Below, piece after piece: positions 23,878 through 31,772 of a stretch of 38,811 nucleotides of DNA. A program made the position numbers and the translations under genes. Origin of the DNA: Fastidiosipila sp964627125. GTDB lineage: Bacteria; Bacillota; Clostridia; Saccharofermentanales; Fastidiosipilaceae. The stretch spans positions 1 to 38,811 of the forward strand of contig CAZVJQ010000014.1 of NCBI GenBank assembly GCA_964627125.1, in the 5' to 3' direction. Position 1 is the stretch's first letter; each line of letters opens with the position of its first letter. The notes beneath the pieces are model-generated. The model was not told the DNA's origin. It worked only from the letters and a program-made list of their open reading frames with translations, and did no database searches.

Positions 23878-25410
23878 ATGAAAATTATCAATTTAGAACG
23901 TACCGTCTACAGTCTTAGTGAAGAATATCCAGAAGTTATAGATATTATGGTTGAATTAGGTTTCAAAGAAATTGCAAGTCCTACTGCAAGAAATACTGTA
24001 GGTCGTGTAATGACAATCCCTGCTGGAGCTAAGATTAAAAACATTGATATAGATACTGTTATTGCTAAGTTCAAGGAGCATGGTTTTGAAATTGAAGGTT
24101 CTGTTGAAGTAGAGGCTGGGTCTGAGTCAGTTTCAGTTTCGACTGAGGACGTGCCTGAAACCTCTTCACAAGAAACTGCTACACAATCTTTCTCTGAGAA
24201 AGATTTATCTGGCCGTCAAGAAATGCTCCAAGATTATTTAACACGCTTGAATGAAGGTGAAGAACTAGAATCTGTTCGTGCAGATTTCGTGGAAAACTTC
24301 GAATCTGTTGATGCAACTGAAATCATTGAAGCGGAACATGCCTTAATGGCCAAAGGTACTCCTATCGAAGAAATTCTTAAACTTTGTGATTTACACTCCG
24401 CTCTATTCCATGGTTATACATGTACTGAGCGTACAGCTGAAGGTATTAGCTCTAACTTTTCGACCTTAGGTGCCGAAGAAATTCATGACTTAGAAGATGG
24501 TCACCCTGTCAGTATATTCTTAGACAAAAATATTAAGCATGAGAGAATCATTTCTAATTTGAGGGTAGCTTTGGACAAAGACGTTTTAGAATTTTCAAAA
24601 CTATTAGATTACTTAAGACCTCTCATTGAGCACTATAAGTCTAAAGGTGATTTACTCTACCCTATTCTTGAAAGAGAATACCAAATGATGGGCCCTGCTG
24701 TAGTTATGTGGGGAGTAGATATTGAGATGCGCCAAGAAGCTAAGAGAATCACTTTCTTAGAAGATCGCAACGAGCAAAAAACAGCTACAGAAGCTCTATT
24801 AACTCGTATGCAAGAGATGCTCTACAAGGAAGATAATATCCTCTATCCACTATGTTTAAATAATTTCAGTGAAGAAGAATGGTATTTAATCCATGATGAT
24901 CTAACTAGATACTTCGAAGACACTCCCGCTTGGACAGCTGCTGAAGAGTTTATTAATGCACAGAATGCTGATAAATTAGCTCAAATAATAAATGGTAATT
25001 CTGAAGATAAATACATAGATTTAGCAAGCGGTAGAATGACCCTTGAACAACTGCAAGCTCTTTTAAATACACTACCTTTCGAAATTACATTTATTGATGA
25101 AGATAATATCCATCGCTACTTCAATGAGGGGGATGGTGAGAAATTCTTTAAACGTCCTAGAGTATCCCTTAACCAAGAGATTCGCTACAGTCACCCAAGA
25201 AAGGTATATCCAAGAGTTGAAGCATTGATTAATGCTTTTAAATCTGGAGTTAAAGATAGTTTTGGTATGTGGAGTGAAGATTATGGGAAGACTATCTACA
25301 CTTATTTTGTAGCAGTACGCAATGGTGATGAATTCTTAGGAACAATTGAAATAGTTCAGGATATGACTTTTGCCAAAGAATATTTTGAGAAACAAAATAG
25401 TGGCGAGTAG
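23878..25410 (+). CDS. DUF438 protein with hemerythrin-like and PAS domains
   Basis: The start at 23878 follows GGAG by 6 bases. The 510-residue protein contains, in order, an N-terminal DUF1858/ScdA-like domain (about 1-65), an acidic Ser/Thr linker, the DUF438 region (about 105-175), a hemerythrin-like helical bundle (about 190-345) and a PAS domain (about 385-505). Proteins of this layout are thought to sense or handle redox signals or metals in anaerobes. The expected HPV and EHY histidines are present (DGHPVSIF, IEHYKSKGD). The usual KE after HY is KGD, and the usual HDE after MWG is DIE, so metal binding may be altered. It stands alone and ends with a TAG. Confidence 0.85.
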   Translation: MKIINLERTVYSLSEEYPEVIDIMVELGFKEIASPTARNTVGRVMTIPAGAKIKNIDIDTVIAKFKEHGFEIEGSVEVEAGSESVSVSTEDVPETSSQETATQSFSEKDLSGRQEMLQDYLTRLNEGEELESVRADFVENFESVDATEIIEAEHALMAKGTPIEEILKLCDLHSALFHGYTCTERTAEGISSNFSTLGAEEIHDLEDGHPVSIFLDKNIKHERIISNLRVALDKDVLEFSKLLDYLRPLIEHYKSKGDLLYPILEREYQMMGPAVVMWGVDIEMRQEAKRITFLEDRNEQKTATEALLTRMQEMLYKEDNILYPLCLNNFSEEEWYLIHDDLTRYFEDTPAWTAAEEFINAQNADKLAQIINGNSEDKYIDLASGRMTLEQLQALLNTLPFEITFIDEDNIHRYFNEGDGEKFFKRPRVSLNQEIRYSHPRKVYPRVEALINAFKSGVKDSFGMWSEDYGKTIYTYFVAVRNGDEFLGTIEIVQDMTFAKEYFEKQNSGE

Positions 25411-25430
25411 GATTTAAGCAGATAAGAATC

Positions 25431-25502
25431 TATCGTTTCAATCGTTATGCAACTATAGGCCGTTTTATCGTTTCATTTTGCAACGATAGAGCTATCGTTT
25501 CA
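25431..25502. repeat. Cluster of TATCGTTTCA repeats
   Basis: Three exact direct copies of TATCGTTTCA lie at 25431-25440, 25466-25475 and 25493-25502. A truncated ATCGTT lies at 25441-25446 and an inverted copy, AACGATAG (25482-25489), faces CTATCGTT (25492-25499) with 2 bases between. The cluster fills the gap between the convergent DUF438 and rpsI genes. Confidence 0.7.
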
Positions 25503-25518
25503 CAATAAACGCAAAGAA

Positions 25519-25554
25519 AAACGAGACTTGGAAGTAAAATTCCTTGTCTCGTTT
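25519..25554 (-). terminator. Rho-independent terminator of the rplM-rpsI operon
   Basis: AAACGAGAC (25519-25527) and GTCTCGTTT (25546-25554) form a 9-bp stem, with an inner GGAA/TTCC. On the minus strand the stem runs into a T-rich tail. It may act in both directions. Confidence 0.75.
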
Positions 25555-25614
25555 CTTGTTTCTAATATATAAGCTGTGGTAAATTTCGAAAACACTTCGA
25601 AATATAAGCAATAA

Positions 25615-26037
25615 CTATCTCTTTGAGAATTGGCTTGCTTTACGAGCTTTCTTAAGACCGTATTTCTTACGCTCTTTAACACGTGGGTCACGAGTTAAGA
25701 GACCAGCCTTCTTAAGTAGTGGACGGTATGTATCTGAATCATATGCTAATAATGCATTAGCGATTCCGTGACGTAAAGCACCTGCTTGTCCTGAGATACC
25801 ACCACCTGTGATTGATGCAAATACGTCGAATTGACCGACTGTATTTGTTGTTTCAAATGATTGGTTAACGATTAACTCTAAAGATTTTAATGGGAAATAT
25901 TCACCTAAATCTCTACCATTTACTTCATATTTACCTGTACCTGGTAAGATACGCACCTTAGCAATTGCTTGCTTACGACGTCCTGTACCGTAGTAGTATG
26001 TTTGGCCGTGAGGGGCCTTCATTGTTGTTGATTTCAT
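25615..26037 (-). CDS. rpsI: 30S ribosomal protein S9 (uS9)
   Basis: The 140-residue protein has the uS9 signature GGGISGQAGALRHGIANALL and the basic C-terminal tail GLKKARKASQFSKR that reaches the P-site tRNA. Its N-terminus (YYGTGRRKQAIAKVRI) is also typical. It lies 16 bases after rplM with a GGAG ribosome site, the standard operon order. Confidence 0.98.
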   Translation of the reverse strand: MKSTTMKAPHGQTYYYGTGRRKQAIAKVRILPGTGKYEVNGRDLGEYFPLKSLELIVNQSFETTNTVGQFDVFASITGGGISGQAGALRHGIANALLAYDSDTYRPLLKKAGLLTRDPRVKERKKYGLKKARKASQFSKR

Positions 26038-26053
26038 ATGTTAGCTCCTATTC

Positions 26054-26482
26054 CTAAATATCTAATACTTCTGGGGTTTGTGCTTCATGAGGGTGGTTAG
26101 GACCTGCATAAACTTTAAGTTTCTTAATTTGTGCACGACCTAATTTATTCTTAGGCAACATTCCCTTAACTGAGTGCTCAATCATTTTTTCTGGTTTACG
26201 GTCACGTAAATGACTGTAACTCATTTCTTTTAAGCCACCAATGTATCCTGTATGGTAACGATAAAATTTATCGTTCCATTTGTTTCCTGTTAAGTTGATC
26301 TTCTCTGCGTTTACTACGATAACGAAGTCGCCTGTATCCACGAATGGTGTGTAAGTTGGTTTGTTTTTACCTGTTAAAACCTTAGCAATCTCTGTTGAGA
26401 TTCTACCTAAAGTCTTATCTTCGGCATCTACAACATACCACTTGCGATCGATATCTGATTCTTTTGCAACGTATGTCTTCAT
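26054..26482 (-). CDS. rplM: 50S ribosomal protein L13 (uL13)
   Basis: The 142-residue protein matches uL13 end to end: RKWYVVDAEDKTLGR near the N-terminus, ILTGK-like VLTGKNKPTYTPFVDTGDFV, then VKGMLPKNKLGR and the final VYAGPNHPHEAQ. An AGAGGAAGG ribosome site stands before the ATG. A structured 79-base leader and a strong promoter precede it. Confidence 0.98.
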   Translation of the reverse strand: MKTYVAKESDIDRKWYVVDAEDKTLGRISTEIAKVLTGKNKPTYTPFVDTGDFVIVVNAEKINLTGNKWNDKFYRYHTGYIGGLKEMSYSHLRDRKPEKMIEHSVKGMLPKNKLGRAQIKKLKVYAGPNHPHEAQTPEVLDI

Positions 26483-26561
26483 CTTTCTTCCTTCCTCTAA
26501 ATATTTTCATATTTAAACTTCATTTATTTTTATGGGCAAAGCCCTAATCCGGGCAAAATGC
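26483..26561 (-). ncRNA. Putative L13-type leader of rplM
   Basis: The transcribed leader starts with two GCCC segments flanking one GGGC. GGGC can pair either with the first GCCC (6-base loop) or with the second (GGGC-TTT-GCCC), so the two hairpins exclude each other. Bacillota rplM-rpsI operons often have an autoregulatory L13 leader at this position, and this is a candidate for one. The family match was not tested. Confidence 0.5.
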
Positions 26562-26567
26562 TTATAC

Positions 26568-26595
26568 ATATTACCACTTTATTAGGGCTTGTCAA
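26568..26595 (-). promoter_or_regulatory. Sigma-A promoter of rplM-rpsI
   Basis: On the minus strand a perfect TTGACA (26595-26590) and TAATAT (26573-26568) are spaced by 16 bases, as expected for a strongly expressed ribosomal operon. Confidence 0.8.
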
Positions 26596-26630
26596 CTCTT
26601 TTTTCAATTTTCTTACTGGCTCTTACACTA

Positions 26631-26660
26631 TCTCTCGTTTTCTCTTGTTTTCTCTCGTTT
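26631..26660. repeat. Three tandem copies of a 10-base unit
   Basis: TCTCTCGTTT, TCTCTTGTTT and TCTCTCGTTT follow each other without spacing, one helical turn each. They lie 36-65 bases upstream of the rplM -35 box and just after the YfhO gene. Confidence 0.75.
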
Positions 26661-26689
26661 TCATTTTTAGCAGTACCAGTGAACCAAAA

Positions 26690-29600
26690 TTATTCTTCAA
26701 TTTTATTTTCTTCTGAAGAGTCGATGTCATCGGCATCTACTGTCTCAGCTTCAACTTCTTCAGCAGAATTTTCTTCAATTACTTCATCAGTTGTTTCTTC
26801 TGTTTCCTCATTTTCTAACTCACCATTGATTACTTTCCAGACAATATCTTTTTGTTTCTTGGTTAAGCTTCCACCTTTATAGAAATCGTAAAGAGTATTA
26901 ATTTCATCAATAGTCATATTGCCGCTATCTTCCCTGTAGTCTTGGAAGGCTAGCATCTTATCTAGTGCTAATTCTCTGTCTACAGCATTTAGTTCTAATA
27001 TATCCAAGTGATGATCCTCATCATATTCTTCAACTAAGATATGGCCGTCACCATCTGTATCTAGAGCCATAGTTACATCTTGTTTTCTTGCAATAAACTC
27101 TTCAAGTTCTTCTCTTTCTTTCTTAGATATCTTATTTTGCCATAGATAAATTAGAGCTATAAATATTAACCCTAAAATACTAGATACTAAACCAATGTTG
27201 AAGCCTCTAGGTACGAAGACAAGTTCTAATTCATGCTGACCAGCAGTTGTAGGAACAGATAGTAGTGCCCCTTCAGATATAGCTTGAGTTTCTACTTTTT
27301 CTCCATCTATATAAGCTGCCCACGATGAATCATAAGGGATATTTAAGTATAGATAACCGTCTTGATCAGCGTTATATGTCGCCGTCAAGGAATTTGCATT
27401 CCACTCTTGTACATCAATCATGCGGTCTTGTAGAGCCATCATTGTTGATTCATAAGCTTCTCTATCCATGCTTACAGCATAAATCTTGAATGTACTTGCA
27501 TTACCATCTTCCTGATTTACATTAATTTCAATCTCATCGCCTGCATGTGTGAAACCTAAGTCAAATGTCTCAATCCAGTGAATTGATCTATTCTCTGCAA
27601 GTCTGACAGTTCCAGCAGTTTCTGCATCTTCACCACCAGATCCAAGATTCTCATTAATTGTAATTTCAATTGAAGATCTCTTATCTGGGTCAATTGCGAA
27701 GTAGATGTATTGGTCTTCAGGAACTGTGTATGTAAGTGTCATTAAGCTTGAACCACTTGTGGATTCAGGTCTAAATGACATACCGCCTCCGCCTAATCTA
27801 GTTACTGGTTGGAAGTTAAATCCTGAGTCAACATCTAAATCAAATGGGATAAATAAGTCTTCTTCTCCAAGTGCAAATAACAAGCTATTCCAGTTATCGA
27901 ATGGAGAACCATATACTGGATTCCAGTAAAGTAATTCTTCACTAGTTGGTACACCAATCTCAATAGCAAATGGATTTCTAGAAACTGTCATCTCTTCATG
28001 TGTAGCTACTGTTTCAATAGCAACATCTCTGGTAGCACCATTCTTTCTCAATAGATACTCAATACCTAATAATGAGTTTCCTACAGGTGTGGATGCTGTA
28101 AATTTGTAGCTGTTAATGTTATTTCCGTGGTATCCAAGTTTTCTAAATAATCTAGCTGTATCTTCTCTACTTGTAGAACTAAACATAGTGAATCCTGGAT
28201 ATCCATAGAGAGCACCATCGTTTGTGGTCTTCTGAGGTAGGATTTCCATTCTATAGAAATCATCCCCTGCATCTGCTCTTAACTCTTCTAGCATTATTTC
28301 TACATCTTCAAAATCATTGGTGAAGCTATTGTAGGAAGTGTAGACCTCTTCTTCTCTAATGGTGTTTACAGTAACTAGAGTATTTATAGATAACTCACCA
28401 ATGACAACAACCGCTAGTAGTAAGCTTGCTGTTCTAAAGAAGTTTGGATTTCTAAATAGCGCAAATATTCCAAGATAAATTAAGAAGAATAAGATATTTA
28501 TAATTGCATCTTCTCTGCTTAATGAAGCATTATGCTCATACAAGATTACAAACGCTACTCCTATAAGTGAGAGGATCATTAATGTGCTTGGTTTGTATTC
28601 CTTCATTACGGTCAAAGCCCTAAAGATAATAATCAGCAGCACAAATGAGAACAAGAATGAATATCTATAAGGTAATTGGTTTGGATAGTGCATACCATGC
28701 CAGATGAAGTTCAAGATATTTACATTAAAGGAAATATACAAGAAAGCTAATAATGATAAGTGACCTAATTTCTCAGATGCAGATATCTTCTTAGAGAATA
28801 TGTATATCGGTAAGAATATAAATATTAAAATTCCTATATAAACATTTGGTAATCCATCTCTAATACTTGGATCTTGATTCATTAAGTTTTTACCCATGAA
28901 ATCAAATGTATTGAATTGGAAGGTTAAATCACTTGGGAAAGCATCTCCCGCAGCAGATGTATCAAATAGAGATAGTATTGTTGGCAGTAAGATTATTGCA
29001 CTTATTAATAATGCAACTCCTGTAGCAATTGCAATACGGGCAAAAGTCGGCCAGAACTTTAATCTCAATAATCCTAAATCATAATTATCTTTAATCACTT
29101 GTTGATCTGTTTCATCATCTAGTTTTGGAGTGTAGCTTGTAGATATTCTATTATCAGAAACTATACCAAGATTCTCGTTGATGATTTCTTCTCGGATGGA
29201 GTGTTGCTCTGCTTTTGCCGAAATATAAACAACGAAGAAGTAGACTAAAGTGAAGAAACATGTGAAGAATGCGATGTAGTAGTTAATCATTAGAGATAGT
29301 GCCAGAGTGATTATGTATAGACCCATGCGTCTTTCTCTAACCAGGCGGTTCACACCGAGTGCTACAAGCGGCAGTAAGGCTACAACATCCAACCACATGA
29401 TGTCCCAGGAATAGGCGAGGTTGAATGCATTTAGTGCATATGCAGTAGCAATAATAATTATGAATATATCTGTTGATTTATCTTCCAGAGTATTAGATCT
29501 AATCATGCTCTTGGAGCTAACAGTATGCTCACCCAAGCGCTTAGCAGGTCCCTCTAGAAGGAAGTAAGACATGGCTGAACCAGATAGCCCAATCTTAAGA

Positions 29601-29935
29601 ACAGTTAAGACCATGACAGCTGTACTAATTTGCCCTTGTGGGAATATTAACAAGAGTAAGTTTAATGGAGACGCCGCATAGTAAGCGATTAATGCATAAA
29701 AGTTAGTTCCTAAACCGACAGACCAAGAATAAAAGAGGCTCTCACCTGACATTATCTTTCGTCTAAGCTCAGACAAGAAAGAAACATATTGATGGTATAA
29801 GTCAATTGTTAAAGGAGTTCTATCGCCGACTGGATAAAAACCAATAGCGAAATACGATATTTGTAGAATAATTGCTGGTATTAAAAAAGATAGTAAAAGT
29901 ATGATTATTCTCTTTTGTCTCTTAGTATTCTTCAT
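26690..29935 (-). CDS. YfhO-family membrane protein with EF-hand-like tail
   Basis: The 1081-residue protein has more than ten membrane helices (from about residue 8 to 520), a large extracytoplasmic beta-rich domain (about 530-890), a last helix (about 895-915) and a cytoplasmic C-terminus. The N-terminal DLYHQYVSFL and FYSWSVGLGTNFYAL segments are typical of YfhO (PF09586), relatives of which glycosylate lipoteichoic acid. The tail is unusual: DTDGDGHILVEE (about 959-970) matches the EF-hand calcium loop, and a second helical stretch with IDEINTLYDFYKGG follows, then an acidic Glu/Thr-rich end. A GAGGG site precedes the ATG. It follows rsmI by 64 bases. Confidence 0.88.
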   Translation of the reverse strand: MKNTKRQKRIIILLLSFLIPAIILQISYFAIGFYPVGDRTPLTIDLYHQYVSFLSELRRKIMSGESLFYSWSVGLGTNFYALIAYYAASPLNLLLLIFPQGQISTAVMVLTVLKIGLSGSAMSYFLLEGPAKRLGEHTVSSKSMIRSNTLEDKSTDIFIIIIATAYALNAFNLAYSWDIMWLDVVALLPLVALGVNRLVRERRMGLYIITLALSLMINYYIAFFTCFFTLVYFFVVYISAKAEQHSIREEIINENLGIVSDNRISTSYTPKLDDETDQQVIKDNYDLGLLRLKFWPTFARIAIATGVALLISAIILLPTILSLFDTSAAGDAFPSDLTFQFNTFDFMGKNLMNQDPSIRDGLPNVYIGILIFIFLPIYIFSKKISASEKLGHLSLLAFLYISFNVNILNFIWHGMHYPNQLPYRYSFLFSFVLLIIIFRALTVMKEYKPSTLMILSLIGVAFVILYEHNASLSREDAIINILFFLIYLGIFALFRNPNFFRTASLLLAVVVIGELSINTLVTVNTIREEEVYTSYNSFTNDFEDVEIMLEELRADAGDDFYRMEILPQKTTNDGALYGYPGFTMFSSTSREDTARLFRKLGYHGNNINSYKFTASTPVGNSLLGIEYLLRKNGATRDVAIETVATHEEMTVSRNPFAIEIGVPTSEELLYWNPVYGSPFDNWNSLLFALGEEDLFIPFDLDVDSGFNFQPVTRLGGGGMSFRPESTSGSSLMTLTYTVPEDQYIYFAIDPDKRSSIEITINENLGSGGEDAETAGTVRLAENRSIHWIETFDLGFTHAGDEIEINVNQEDGNASTFKIYAVSMDREAYESTMMALQDRMIDVQEWNANSLTATYNADQDGYLYLNIPYDSSWAAYIDGEKVETQAISEGALLSVPTTAGQHELELVFVPRGFNIGLVSSILGLIFIALIYLWQNKISKKEREELEEFIARKQDVTMALDTDGDGHILVEEYDEDHHLDILELNAVDRELALDKMLAFQDYREDSGNMTIDEINTLYDFYKGGSLTKKQKDIVWKVINGELENEETEETTDEVIEENSAEEVEAETVDADDIDSSEENKIEE

Positions 29936-29999
29936 AAATTTTCCCTCATTATTTCCAAATTAAAATCATTTTAACTTGTTTCGAGCATTAATGTTTAAA

Positions 30000-30899
30000 T
30001 TAATCTTCTTGCATGCTCTCAATAAGTTTCTTAAGCTCACTTTTTCTTAATGTTGTTTTCCCTTGTAATTCAGCTAGGATAGTCTTCTGAGTATCCCCAG
30101 CTTCAATTCCATTAAGAATTATTGCTTCAATTTCATTTACTTCCTGCTCTTCATCAAGCGCAAGTTCTTTATCGCTTGCTCTATCTAAAACAATAACAAA
30201 CTCACCTCGTGGAGCATTTTCTTGGAAGTGTGTTAGCGCTTCTTCAACAGTTGTTCTAATAGACTCTTCATAGAATTTTGTAAGTTCTCTACCAAGATAT
30301 ATTTTACGCTGACTAAATCCAGCCTCAATCATATCCTCCAGAGTCTTAATAATTCTATGGGGAGCTTCAAAAATAATACTTATACCTTGGTAATTTTTTA
30401 TTGAATCGAAATATTCATTTCTAAGTTTATCTTTTAATGGTAAGAATCCAATAAATCTAAAATCACTTGAATCTAGACCACTAAGAGCAACTGCTGCAGT
30501 AGATGCTGAAGGACCAGGCACGACTCTCACCTCAAAACCTGCCTCCAAACATGCATCGACTAATTCAGCACCTGGGTCAGAAATAGCAGGCATACCTGCA
30601 TCTGAGATTTGGGCTATGCTTTTGCCATCTTCTAGCAACTCTAAAACATGTGGAATTCTAGATTGAAAATTATGCAGATGGTAGCTCAAGTAAAATGGCT
30701 TAATACCAAACTGATTCAATAGATTTGCGCTAGTTCTAGTGTCTTCAGCGAGGACTGTATCTACCTTAGATAATGTAGCTAGAGCACGAATTGAGATATC
30801 GCCAATATTGCCAATAGGTGTAGCAACTAAGTAGAGAGTTGCAGGCTCTACAGCAATTTCATCCCATATTTCATGTAGTTTTTCATTAGGATAGCTCAT
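30000..30899 (-). CDS. rsmI: 16S rRNA C1402 2'-O-methyltransferase
   Basis: RsmI methylates the ribose of C1402 in the 16S rRNA decoding centre. The 299-residue protein has the tetrapyrrole-methylase-like fold with LYLVATPIGNIGDIS (22-36), SDAGMPAISDPG (99-110), PGPSAS (128-133) and EAPHR (178-182). A C-terminal helical part (about 240-299) completes the usual length. It starts 12 bases after the trmN6 stop. This pairing is common in Bacillota. Confidence 0.96.
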   Translation of the reverse strand: MSYPNEKLHEIWDEIAVEPATLYLVATPIGNIGDISIRALATLSKVDTVLAEDTRTSANLLNQFGIKPFYLSYHLHNFQSRIPHVLELLEDGKSIAQISDAGMPAISDPGAELVDACLEAGFEVRVVPGPSASTAAVALSGLDSSDFRFIGFLPLKDKLRNEYFDSIKNYQGISIIFEAPHRIIKTLEDMIEAGFSQRKIYLGRELTKFYEESIRTTVEEALTHFQENAPRGEFVIVLDRASDKELALDEEQEVNEIEAIILNGIEAGDTQKTILAELQGKTTLRKSELKKLIESMQED

Positions 30900-30911
30900 A
30901 TCTTGTCCAAT

Positions 30912-31745
30912 CTATTCTTCATAAAATTTAGCTACTTCTTCAGTATATACTCCATCTTCCTTATATACTATTAAATCCTCGTCCCATTTGAAACTCACAT
31001 TTTTACTCTTTTTACACGCAAGAAGGAAAACTTTGGGATTAGCATACTCTTTAGTCTTAACTTGTCTTAGTCTAAATGGATGTAGCCCATGCTTAATAGC
31101 TATACTAATAACATCAGCCAATCTCTCTGGCCTATGAACCATAGCCATAGTTCCATTATTTTTTAATGACTTAGAAACAAATTCTATATATTGGTCTAAG
31201 CTAATATGCATCTCTTCTTTAGCTGAACCAACTTCTCTACCACCATCTGTGCTCATATCTCTGACAGGTCCTGAGTTAAGTTTAAAGTATGGTGGATTGC
31301 ATATAGCCATGTCGAAATCTCTAGGCGTGCTAGCTGATTCCATTAAATCTTTAATATCTGCATTTAAAGCTTCAAATCTTTTAGTGAGAGCATTTATTTT
31401 CAAGTTCGCATCTAGTAATTCAGAAGGTCTCTTCATGATTTCCACTGCTAAACCTGTAGAGTTAGGAATTAGCGCAGAGCTTAATACTGTTAAAATCCCA
31501 CTTCCAGCACCTGGGTCAAGAATTTTAAAATCACGTCTGCGATTTTCTAAATCCTTCATATTCTTAATTGTTAAAAGAGATGAAGCAAAATGAGCCAAGA
31601 AAACTTGCTCATTGCCAAATTTAAAACTATCTTCTAATTGGAAAAACCTAAGATTATTTCTACCCAATTCTTCTAATGTAAGATCTGGATAATCCTTAAT
31701 CTTTTCTAGATAATCTGGGATTTGTGCGGGGCTGTTGGGTATCAT
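30912..31745 (-). CDS. trmN6: tRNA1(Val) A37 N6-methyltransferase family protein
   Basis: This Rossmann-fold S-adenosylmethionine enzyme (277 residues) has the AdoMet site DPGAGSG (77-83) and the N6-adenine methyltransferase motif NPPYFK (150-155). The N-terminal FKFGNEQVFLAHF segment and the late HRPERL are typical of TrmN6/YabB proteins next to rsmI. The exact tRNA target is inferred from the family. A GAGGAG ribosome site precedes the ATG. It follows murJ by 27 bases. Confidence 0.9.
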   Translation of the reverse strand: MIPNSPAQIPDYLEKIKDYPDLTLEELGRNNLRFFQLEDSFKFGNEQVFLAHFASSLLTIKNMKDLENRRRDFKILDPGAGSGILTVLSSALIPNSTGLAVEIMKRPSELLDANLKINALTKRFEALNADIKDLMESASTPRDFDMAICNPPYFKLNSGPVRDMSTDGGREVGSAKEEMHISLDQYIEFVSKSLKNNGTMAMVHRPERLADVISIAIKHGLHPFRLRQVKTKEYANPKVFLLACKKSKNVSFKWDEDLIVYKEDGVYTEEVAKFYEE

Positions 31746-31772
31746 AGATGCTCCTCAATTTCGCTATTAACT

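Noticed and set aside
26589..26882. Plus-strand frame rich in Ser and Phe near the rplM promoter
   Set aside because: It comes from the complement of the acidic YfhO tail and the tandem repeat; there is no ribosome site or domain.
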